DNA of 5,645 bases, taken from assembly GCA_938048445.1 (NCBI GenBank), contig CALIVE010000058.1:1-5645 (forward strand), given 5' to 3'. Source of the stretch: Minisyncoccota bacterium (lineage in GTDB: Bacteria; Patescibacteriota; Minisyncoccia; UBA6257; HR35). Position 1 is the first letter of the stretch, and every line of letters begins with the position of its first letter. Shown in pieces: positions 1-4,276 of this stretch. The notes below the pieces were generated by a model. It saw only the letters and a list, made by a program, of their open reading frames with translations, was not told the origin of the DNA and did no database searches. Both the position numbers and the translations under genes were made by a program.

Positions 1-17
1 AATTTTTAAAAACTAAT

Positions 18-1010
18 ATGAATAAAAAATTTTCTTTGGTAATTATTGGAATAATAATTGTTGTCTTAATTGTTGGAGGATATTTTGTTTTCTCTAAGAG
101 AGAGAAAAAGCCAAGCGAATATCAAGTTCCTAAAGAATATGAAGTGCCGAAGAAAGAGGGAAAAGAATATTTTTATAAAATAAAAGGAATTGGCTTTAAA
201 AAGGAGGCATGGGCAGAGTATAAAATAGAAGGTTATGGAGTGAAATTTTACGGAGAAAAAGAAGAAAAATCGATTGGGAAGATATTGGTGAAAATAATTT
301 CTTTACCAATTAAAGGGAAAGAATATTATGGAATTGAAATGGATGGGTTAAAAGATTCTCCATTCGAAAACATAATCTTTGCAATGCTTTTTGCCAAGGA
401 CGGCCAAGGAAGTTATTATTTAATGAAGCAAAAGAAAGCACCAACCCTTTGTTTGACTTCAGCGCCGAGCGAAGGAGAAATACCAGAATATTTTGATAAG
501 AATAATTTAGAGTCAGAATATAAAGTTGATTTGTCAACCTGGAATTTTGTTGGCGAAGAAGAAATGACTTTGGAATCTGGAAAGAAAATTAAAGTTTTAA
601 AGTTTAAAATGGAAGGAGGAGCTTATGGCTCTCGCGACCTCTGGCTTTCTCCAGATGTTCCAATTTATTTGGTATTGAATAGAGAAACTATTGAAGGTAA
701 AAGTCGCTCAATCACCTTGACTAATTTTGGCTTAGATGGTGGTTTACCCAATTTCACTGATGAAGATCTTAAAGCCTGCGAAAAAGAATCACCAGTTAGC
801 TTTCCACTTCCTCCAGAAGCTTCAAAATTTTTCTGTCAAACTGATGCAGATTGTGCTTGTGGGGTAGACAAACAAACAGGCCAATGTGCCTTTGGCAACA
901 AAAATTTTATTGATACTTCAAAGCAATGTCCTGATTTTTGTACTGGATTTGCAGGCCAGTTCAGGATAAAATGTGTTGCTAATGTTTGTCAGCCAGTTCC
1001 TGTAAGATAA
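18..1010 (+). CDS. Anchored exported protein of unknown function with C-terminal eight-cysteine domain
   Basis: I do not recognise a named family over the full length. Residues 5-25 are a continuous hydrophobic helix after a short basic start (MNKK), so this is an uncleaved signal anchor with the body outside the membrane. Residues 27-50 are a charged linker. About 50-245 look beta-rich, with alternating hydrophobic and charged residues and a LWLSPDVPIYLV stretch near 208-219 that recalls exported LolA-like or DUF3108-like beta folds; this is only a resemblance. A Pro-rich hinge precedes a compact cysteine domain with C273, C279, C281, C290, C304, C308, C319 and C324, enough for four disulfides, including a DTSKQCPDFC motif. 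There is no Shine-Dalgarno sequence in the 17 bases before the ATG. The next gene starts 26 bp downstream and is probably cotranscribed. The reading frame is secure; the function is unknown. Confidence 0.9.
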   Translation: MNKKFSLVIIGIIIVVLIVGGYFVFSKREKKPSEYQVPKEYEVPKKEGKEYFYKIKGIGFKKEAWAEYKIEGYGVKFYGEKEEKSIGKILVKIISLPIKGKEYYGIEMDGLKDSPFENIIFAMLFAKDGQGSYYLMKQKKAPTLCLTSAPSEGEIPEYFDKNNLESEYKVDLSTWNFVGEEEMTLESGKKIKVLKFKMEGGAYGSRDLWLSPDVPIYLVLNRETIEGKSRSITLTNFGLDGGLPNFTDEDLKACEKESPVSFPLPPEASKFFCQTDADCACGVDKQTGQCAFGNKNFIDTSKQCPDFCTGFAGQFRIKCVANVCQPVPVR

Positions 1011-1036
1011 ACAAAGATAAAAAGTTTCCAAAAAAT

Positions 1037-2110
1037 ATGAAAAAGATATTTTTTATAATCCTATTAGTTTTATTGATTGTTTTGGTTGGATTTTTTGGAT
1101 TAAAAAGTCAAAGATTATCAAAAGAAAAACCACCAGAGACTGGCGAAACTCCTTCGGTTCCTCAAAAAATTTCTCTTTCGGTTTTGGATGTTTATTTATC
1201 AGAAAGCGAAGACCCAAGCACTGTTTATTTGAATATGAGAGTGAAATGGCAGCCAGCCAAAGGAATAGGAGCGCCATCTTGTGATATTTATTTTCCAGCC
1301 CAAGAAGGAATGGAGCAGGGAATAGGTCCGATCGAAAATGGTTGTAATTTTGTCGTCCCTTTGAATGATAAAGAAGATGCTCCAGTTAAAGAAGCTATTT
1401 TAAAAGAAGAGATTGCCAGGAGTTACTATCCAGATCATGTTGCTCCAGAATTTGGGAAAGAATATTTTGCCAAAATTAAATTTTATTGGTCTTTTGGAAA
1501 TCTTCAAGAATGGGAAGGAAAAGTAGGTTGGAAGAAAAGTTCTAATGAAAAGAAAGAAGTTCCAATGACAAAGGGAACCACGAGTGGCACTGGCCAAGCA
1601 ACTGTTTCTTTTTCTGCTAGACCTTCTATGCCCTCTTGGGAAGAAGAGCTTCATAATGAATGGGTGCCCTCTTTTCAATGTAGCGTCATTTGGGGATATC
1701 GTGTTTTAGTCAACAATAATTTTTATGGTGATTTTCCAGCAGTTTACACTCCTGTTGCTGCTAATGCCTATATTTTAACCGATCCTCAAAGCATCACTTT
1801 GCGACTTTCTCCTGGCACTTATTATGTTGAAATTTTTCCTTTAGGTATTTTTTACAGTCCAAATTTAGTGACAACTGATGGCAGGCGCTATGCTTTCAAA
1901 AAAACTAGTCCTGATATCTTTTTGTGGGCTTGGATAGACAATAAAGGCAATCCAACCAGTCCCTGGCAGTCCCTTTCTGAAATTCCTAAAAGCTATGGCA
2001 GTATTAGTTGGCCGGGATATTATTTTATTAATCGAGCAGTTTTTTCCAATTGGGTAGAAGTGAAAACAACAGGCGGCGGTGGCGGAGGTGGCGGTGGATT
2101 GTTCCAGTAG
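1037..2110 (+). CDS. Anchored exported protein of unknown function ending in a nine-glycine tail
   Basis: The frame is open from a TTG at 986, but that start lies inside the previous gene and would put 17 polar residues ahead of the signal. The ATG at 1037 gives a typical start (MKK plus hydrophobic residues 4-22), so I chose it; the product is 357 residues. The mature part has a charged, Pro-rich linker (about 23-43) and a first beta-rich region (about 44-168) with two cysteines that could pair. A Ser/Thr linker (about 180-200) leads to a second region (about 200-340), rich in Trp, Tyr and Phe, with an LSPGTYYVEIFP stretch like the strands of Ig-like or PEGA-type surface domains. Residues 346-354 are nine glycines, then LFQ and a TAG stop. 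No Shine-Dalgarno sequence is visible. It probably forms an operon with the gene 26 bp upstream. The abrupt glycine end may be natural or may mark truncation. Function unknown. Confidence 0.88.
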   Translation: MKKIFFIILLVLLIVLVGFFGLKSQRLSKEKPPETGETPSVPQKISLSVLDVYLSESEDPSTVYLNMRVKWQPAKGIGAPSCDIYFPAQEGMEQGIGPIENGCNFVVPLNDKEDAPVKEAILKEEIARSYYPDHVAPEFGKEYFAKIKFYWSFGNLQEWEGKVGWKKSSNEKKEVPMTKGTTSGTGQATVSFSARPSMPSWEEELHNEWVPSFQCSVIWGYRVLVNNNFYGDFPAVYTPVAANAYILTDPQSITLRLSPGTYYVEIFPLGIFYSPNLVTTDGRRYAFKKTSPDIFLWAWIDNKGNPTSPWQSLSEIPKSYGSISWPGYYFINRAVFSNWVEVKTTGGGGGGGGGLFQ

Positions 2111-2130
2111 TGAGGGTTGTTCTTCAAATT

Positions 2131-2145
2131 CCACTTTTTCGCCAC
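2131..2145 (-). repeat. Degenerate inverted half copy of the dispersed repeat
   Basis: CCACTTTTTCGCCAC is close to the reverse complement of the 3' half of the dispersed repeat (CACC, GAAAA, GTGG), with one extra A/T and a decayed palindrome arm. It faces copy 1, which starts 19 bases further on, so the two form a head-to-head pair that could fold on itself. REP elements commonly lie in such inverted pairs. Confidence 0.4.
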
Positions 2146-2164
2146 ATTTTAAGGAATATAACAA

Positions 2165-2187
2165 GGTGACAGGCACCGAAAAGAGGG
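2165..2187 (+). repeat. Dispersed REP-like repeat, copy 1
   Basis: First of four 23-bp copies. It has the imperfect palindrome GGTGACAGGCACC, then GAAAAGAGGG. It differs from copy 2 at one base (A for T in GAAAAGTGG). The outer arms GGTG/CACC are intact and the inner pair is broken. It lies 54 bp after the stop of the glycine-tailed gene. Confidence 0.85.
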
Positions 2188-2221
2188 AGTTTAAAACCCG
2201 CATCAAATCTATCAAATAAGC

Positions 2222-2248
2222 CAAATTTTTAAAAATGGCAAAAATTTG
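2222..2248 (+). other. AT-rich inverted repeat
   Basis: CAAATTTTT (2222-2230) pairs perfectly with AAAAATTTG (2240-2248) around a nine-base loop. A competing fold pairs GCCA at 2220 with TGGC at 2236-2239. There is no U-run after it. In DNA this AT-rich such pairings arise often, so the functional value is uncertain. Confidence 0.3.
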
Positions 2249-2298
2249 AATAAACTATAGGGATTAGAAAATTTACAGCTGGATTTTTTAAAAAAATT

Positions 2299-2335
2299 AA
2301 ATTAAAATCAGTAAGAAGGCTGATTTTTAATTTTG
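2299..2335 (+). terminator. Weak AT-rich terminator-like hairpin
   Basis: AAAATCAG (2304-2311) pairs with CTGATTTT (2320-2327) around the eight-base loop TAAGAAGG. Beyond a single bulged T the stem extends five more base pairs (2299-2303 with 2329-2333). The right arm is T-rich, as in an intrinsic terminator. Only two GC pairs support it, so termination would be weak. It could end transcription from the two genes upstream, or from the AT-rich intergenic DNA itself. Confidence 0.4.
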
Positions 2336-2392
2336 ATAAAAATGAAAAAATGGTTTTATTTTAATTAATAAGCCAGCAGGAATTTTTCAGAT

Positions 2393-2415
2393 GGTGACAG
2401 GCACCGAAAAGTGGG
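2393..2415 (+). repeat. Dispersed REP-like repeat, copy 2
   Basis: GGTGACAGGCACC followed by GAAAAGTGGG. It shares flanking bases with other copies: TTCAGAT just before it also precedes copy 4, and GGGCCAA after it resembles GGAGCCAA after copy 3. These shared flanks suggest the original unit was longer than the 23-bp core. It is followed directly by the coding-like tail at 2416-2553. Confidence 0.88.
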
Positions 2416-2553
2416 GCCAATTCACAAGCGCAAATGCTCGACGAAAAGGATCAAGGAACACTAGTAGTTTATATTCCGCCAAAGGGTGAAGCAAGATATA
2501 AAACTTGGTTTAGCGGTGGAACATTAGGTAAAGCAGAAGCAAAAAATAAATAA
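2416..2553 (+). pseudogene. Gene-tail remnant abutting repeat copy 2
   Basis: The frame is open from the repeat to a TAA at 2551-2553, 45 codons, and reads like real protein: TLVVYIPPKGEARYKTWF in the middle and a charged end GKAEAKNK. A TGA inside the repeat (2395-2397) blocks it upstream. An ATG at 2434 could give a 39-residue product, but there is no ribosome site or promoter before it. The likeliest reading is the C-terminus of a gene whose 5' part was replaced when the repeat arrived or recombined. A true small gene is the alternative. I do not recognise the parent protein. Confidence 0.5.
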
Positions 2554-2585
2554 AAAGAATTTGCCGCCAAAGAAAAAAATCAGTT

Positions 2586-2630
2586 ATGATTTTCCTTGCG
2601 GGCTATCGCCCGCGAAAAACTTGAAATCAT
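2586..2630 (+). other. Two-tier stem-loop with GC-rich tip
   Basis: The inner hairpin is perfect: GCGGGC (2598-2603), loop TATC, GCCCGC (2608-2613). An outer stem pairs ATGATTT (2586-2592) with AAATCAT (2624-2630). Six consecutive GC pairs stand out in DNA this AT-rich. No T-run follows on either strand, so it is not a standard intrinsic terminator. It could be a structured RNA, a repeat element or a processing signal. Confidence 0.5.
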
Positions 2631-2657
2631 CCTATTTCTAACGAACTAAAGTAGGAT
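2629..2657 (+). other. Second hairpin adjoining the two-tier stem-loop
   Basis: ATCCTA (2629-2634) pairs with TAGGAT (2652-2657). The adjacent TTT and AAA can extend the stem past a bulged G. It shares the bases at 2629-2630 with the preceding stem, so the two structures are either stacked neighbours or compete. This gives about 70 bases of continuous potential structure with no gene in it. Confidence 0.35.
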
Positions 2658-2669
2658 TGAAAATTAAAG

Positions 2670-2686
2670 GATAGAAATTTTCTATC
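2670..2686. promoter_or_regulatory. Near-perfect 17-bp palindrome, possible protein-binding site
   Basis: GATAGAAA (2670-2677) and TTTCTATC (2679-2686) are exact inverted halves around a single T. Symmetry of this size suits a dimeric DNA-binding protein. It lies 165 bp upstream of the next gene, which is far for an operator, and the AT content makes chance symmetry possible. From here to the promoter region (2691-2800) I see no gene, only a strongly G-over-C stretch with three GGTTTTT repeats. Confidence 0.3.
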
Positions 2687-2802
2687 TATTGGAAGAGAGA
2701 GGTTTTTGAGAATGTAAGGTTTTTAAAATATTTTTTAGTTGGTTTTTGATGACGAAATTTTGATTGGTTTGGGCAGAGGGTTTTGCAGTTTTAAATATTT
2801 TT

Positions 2803-2834
2803 TTGGCATAATTTTTTTAGTAGGAATTTATATT
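2803..2834 (+). promoter_or_regulatory. Possible sigma-70-type promoter for the 2852 gene
   Basis: TTGGCA (2803-2808) matches the -35 consensus at five of six positions. Several AT-rich -10 candidates follow: TTTATA at 2827 with an 18-bp gap, and TATATT at 2829 with a 20-bp gap. The leader would be only about 10-20 bases. The region is so AT-rich that the -10 choice is uncertain. Confidence 0.35.
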
Positions 2835-2851
2835 ATAAAATATAAAAGAAG

Positions 2852-3502
2852 ATGAAAAAAATTTTGTATATCGTAATAATTATTTTTATTCTTTTGACAA
2901 TTTTTAGTATTTCTCAGGAGAAGAAAAAGCCTGTTTTGTTAGAGCCATCAAGATTAGATGATAATTTTTCAAAAGAATACATCTCTAATGTTCAAAAATG
3001 GGGAGTCAAAACTATTAATTTAGGAGAAACAAAAAGAATTACTCAAACAGCCTCTTTTGTTGATGAAAACTCTCCTTTTTATTTAATAATTGAAGAATTT
3101 AGTGAGGGCCAAAATTTTAATTTACCGGTTGGGAAATTTGAAACTGGCAAAGAGAATAAAATTATTTATTTAAAAGCAAAACTTGAAAAGAAAGAAGGAG
3201 AGCTGGGTTTGATGCCTGATTTAATCAAGTATCGAATTGTTGGCAGAGCTTGCAATCTTGAAAAGAAAATTTGTTATGAAAGTTGGGATAGACAAGATCC
3301 AAAAATAGAAGATTTTGAAAAAGAGAAGAAGAAAAATTTAAATTTAAGGTATTACTATGTTTTGGCAACAATTCCAAAAGATGAAAAAATTGACGCGATA
3401 GTTTTATCTCATTTATCATTTACTGGAGGTGGCTTTCCACCTTTAGGATTAGTGTCATCTCAAACTTACGATATCCCATTCTTTCAATTTAAATTAAAAT
3501 AA
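2852..3502 (+). CDS. Small anchored exported protein with C-x6-C pair, function unknown
   Basis: 216 residues. The start MKK followed by hydrophobic residues 4-19 is an N-terminal membrane anchor or signal; there is no lipobox cysteine, since the helix ends FSISQEKKK. The rest is extracytoplasmic, with many short beta-type strands. The only cysteines are C134 and C141, in the stretch RACNLEKKICYES, set after a strand (LIKYRIV). That layout, a strand then C-x6-C-Y, recalls the N-terminal periplasmic domain of DsbD-type thiol-disulfide proteins, which pass electrons through such a pair. Overall similarity is too thin to name it. The C-terminal part has a Gly/Pro loop near 190-200 (FTGGGFPPLG) and ends in a beta-type strand. 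AGAAG sits almost against the ATG, too close for a normal Shine-Dalgarno site. It appears to be transcribed alone. Confidence 0.85.
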   Translation: MKKILYIVIIIFILLTIFSISQEKKKPVLLEPSRLDDNFSKEYISNVQKWGVKTINLGETKRITQTASFVDENSPFYLIIEEFSEGQNFNLPVGKFETGKENKIIYLKAKLEKKEGELGLMPDLIKYRIVGRACNLEKKICYESWDRQDPKIEDFEKEKKKNLNLRYYYVLATIPKDEKIDAIVLSHLSFTGGGFPPLGLVSSQTYDIPFFQFKLK

Positions 3503-3527
3503 ATTTTTTCAGGGTTTAGATTAAAAT

Positions 3528-3550
3528 GGTGCCAGACACCGAAAAGTGGA
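3528..3550 (+). repeat. Dispersed REP-like repeat, copy 3
   Basis: GGTGCCAGACACC followed by GAAAAGTGGA, 25 bp after the stop of the anchored protein gene. The right palindrome arm carries an A for G, which breaks the inner pair while keeping GGTG/CACC. The next bases, GCCAA, match those after copy 2. Confidence 0.85.
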
Positions 3551-3613
3551 GCCAAAAAAGACATTGAGACAAGCCTTGATAATTTTGAGACTTTCAAACT
3601 CAATATGAAATAG
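3551..3613 (+). pseudogene. Short gene-tail remnant abutting repeat copy 3
   Basis: Directly after the repeat there are 20 coding-like codons (AKKDIETSLDNFETFKLNMK) and a TAG at 3611-3613. The charged, amphipathic composition looks like a helical C-terminus. No start codon precedes it inside the unit. It is read in the same frame as the upstream gene, whose TAA at 3500 ends that protein first. It is too short to identify and could be chance, but it matches the pattern at the other copies. Confidence 0.35.
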
Positions 3614-3625
3614 GGAGCTATTCGC

Positions 3626-3655
3626 TTGACTATGTAAAGTATTGTAAAGTATAAT
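3626..3655 (+). promoter_or_regulatory. Strong sigma-70-type promoter of the zinc-ribbon gene, probably leaderless
   Basis: TTGACT (3626-3631, five of six consensus bases) and TATAAT (3650-3655, perfect) are 18 bp apart. The A of the ATG at 3662 is seven bases after the -10 box, where transcription normally begins, so the mRNA probably has no leader. This agrees with the absence of any ribosome-binding sequence. It is the clearest promoter in the window. Confidence 0.75.
3633..3652 (+). repeat. Tandem 10-bp direct repeat inside the promoter spacer
   Basis: TGTAAAGTAT occurs twice with no gap (3633-3642 and 3643-3652). It fills the spacer and enters the -10 box. A period of about one helical turn puts both units on the same face of the DNA, which suits cooperative binding by a repressor. 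Such a protein would block RNA polymerase directly. A polymerase-slippage duplication is the alternative. Confidence 0.6.
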
Positions 3656-3661
3656 AATATT

Positions 3662-4069
3662 ATGCGATATTATAAAATTGATTTTGATGAAAAAACGGGA
3701 GAAATTATAGAAATTCCTGTAGAAGATGATAGGGAAAGTTTTGTATTTTCTACTACAACAAATGTGCCGATAGAGAAACTTAAACAGAAGAAAGATGAAA
3801 ATAAAGATGAAAAACAAACAGAAGAAAAAATAACAAAAATTAAAAAAAATAAAGAAATTAACAGATCTATTTATTCTCCAGAGAAATGTGATAGATGGAA
3901 ATGTGAAAAATGTGGTAAAGTTACAGATAGTCTATTTTTAGACAAAAAGACTAGTAAATGGATCTGTTTTGACTGTAAATTTAAAAATATGGACCCGATT
4001 GAACAGAAAAAGGAATTTGAACGATTGATAAAAATTATTAGATACTCTAAATATAAAAAAGATGAATAA
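3662..4069 (+). CDS. Lysine-rich protein with C-terminal zinc ribbon, function unknown
   Basis: 135 residues, cytoplasmic, with no signal or membrane segment. Residues 1-35 form a short beta-type region (MRYYKIDFDEKTGEIIEI). Residues 36-70 are a highly charged Lys/Glu linker, probably helical or disordered. Residues 76-110 hold a zinc ribbon: C81-x2-C84, then C102-x2-C105, with an extra C76; W79 and W100 flank the knuckles. Residues 112-135 are a basic amphipathic helix. Small ribbon proteins of this shape usually bind DNA, RNA or a protein partner, but I cannot name the family. The ATG directly follows a strong promoter and has no Shine-Dalgarno site, so I accept it as a leaderless start. 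It precedes the Res-like helicase gene but is separated from it by a repeat, a gene remnant and a terminator, so cotranscription is unlikely. Confidence 0.82.
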   Translation: MRYYKIDFDEKTGEIIEIPVEDDRESFVFSTTTNVPIEKLKQKKDENKDEKQTEEKITKIKKNKEINRSIYSPEKCDRWKCEKCGKVTDSLFLDKKTSKWICFDCKFKNMDPIEQKKEFERLIKIIRYSKYKKDE

Positions 4070-4090
4070 AAAAGAGTTCTTAATTCAGAT

Positions 4091-4113
4091 GGTGCCAGGC
4101 ACCGAAAAGTGGG
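4091..4113 (+). repeat. Dispersed REP-like repeat, copy 4
   Basis: GGTGCCAGGCACC followed by GAAAAGTGGG, 21 bp after the zinc-ribbon gene. This copy has the complete palindrome (GGTGCC/GGCACC around one A) and is probably closest to the ancestral form. Its left flank TTCAGAT matches copy 2. Confidence 0.88.
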
Positions 4114-4189
4114 CTACTGTTACCTTCATTTAAAAGAAAATGCTAAAGACATTGAAGTGAAAGATTTATCTCAATTATTTGAAGAATAA
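4112..4189 (+). pseudogene. Gene-tail remnant between repeat copy 4 and a terminator
   Basis: 25 codons lead to a TAA at 4187-4189. They begin GYCYLH at the repeat edge and continue LKENAKDIEVKDLSQLFEE. The composition is typical of a real helical C-terminus, and a well-formed terminator follows 27 bases later, as expected at the end of a genuine gene. No start codon is present, so the 5' part is missing. The position just before a Res-like gene makes a lost type III Mod methyltransferase a reasonable guess; the tail alone does not prove it. Confidence 0.5.
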
Positions 4190-4216
4190 AAATATTTTTT
4201 ATCTAAAATAAAGTTA

Positions 4217-4244
4217 AAAATTGGCTTGCCAAAGCCGATTTTTT
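4217..4244 (+). terminator. Rho-independent terminator
   Basis: AAAATTGGCTT (4217-4227) pairs with AAGCCGATTTT (4232-4242) through eleven base pairs, one of them G-U, around the loop GCCA. The right arm runs into six T in all (4239-4244). It would end transcription of the gene whose tail lies at 4112-4189. It ends only 28 bp before the helicase ATG, so that gene needs its own promoter or read-through. Confidence 0.7.
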
Positions 4245-4254
4245 GTGGGAAAAT
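4226..4254 (+). promoter_or_regulatory. Tentative promoter for the helicase gene, overlapping the terminator
   Basis: TTGCCA (4226-4231, five of six) and GAAAAT (4249-4254, four of six) are 17 bp apart and would start RNA near 4261, twelve bases before the ATG. The -35 lies in the loop and right arm of the terminator hairpin. The weak -10 makes this a guess, but no better promoter is visible after the terminator. Confidence 0.2.
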
Positions 4255-4276
4255 GAAAAAAGATATTGGGAAATGA
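4253..4276 (+). other. Possible seven-codon leader ORF overlapping the helicase start by ATGA
   Basis: ATG at 4253 opens a short frame (MKKDIGK) ending in TGA at 4274-4276, which overlaps the helicase ATG at 4273-4275. The ATGA overlap is the usual form of translational coupling. Nothing else supports expression, so chance is likely. Confidence 0.15.

Larger units (their letters stand above)
2094..2219 (+). other. Alternative-frame extension after the glycine tract of the preceding gene
   Basis: The +1 frame relative to the preceding gene is open from inside its glycine tract to a TAA at 2217-2219. After the tract it reads DCSSSEGCSSNSTFSPHF, then passes through repeat copy 1 and ends REFKTRIKSIK. 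A Ser/Cys-rich stretch after a glycine linker is plausible as protein, so a one-base slip in the GGC/GGT/GGA tract could join the two frames. It may equally be a chance open frame, since it is only about 40 codons. The final REFKTRIKSIK may be another gene tail left beside the repeat. Confidence 0.25.

Noticed and set aside
986..1036. TTG start 51 bases upstream of the second gene's ATG
   Set aside because: It overlaps the previous gene and would place a polar stretch before a clear MKK-type signal helix. The ATG at 1037 is the natural start.
1865..2224. 119-codon reverse-strand ORF and other reverse-strand ORFs across the window
   Set aside because: They lie opposite well-supported genes, lack coherent domains, and show composition typical of antisense shadows.
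2391..2420. Tiny ORFs starting at the ATGGTG inside repeat copies 2, 3 and 4 (MV[TP]xTEKW)
   Set aside because: The frame after the repeat differs between copies, the peptides end at random, and copy differences change amino acids freely. The conserved unit is the DNA palindrome, not a peptide.
2640..2665. GGATTGAAA-ending stretch as a CRISPR repeat end or an integron attC-like site
   Set aside because: There is only one copy, no array, no paired core sites matching the attC consensus, and no integrase in the window.
3500..3613. Stop-codon read-through joining the 2852 gene, and likewise the 3662 gene, to the tail after the next repeat
   Set aside because: The shared frame holds for two of the four tails only, the stops are ordinary TAA, and the intervening residues come from the repeat. 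Chance frame agreement is enough.
2165..4113. The four repeats as a CRISPR array
   Set aside because: Gaps between copies are 228, 1135 and 563 bp measured start to start and contain genes. There are no uniform spacers and no cas gene.
2165..4113. The repeats as intrinsic terminators because each lies 3' of a gene
   Set aside because: The stem is only four to six base pairs, is broken in three of four copies, and is followed by GAAAAGTGG rather than a T-run.
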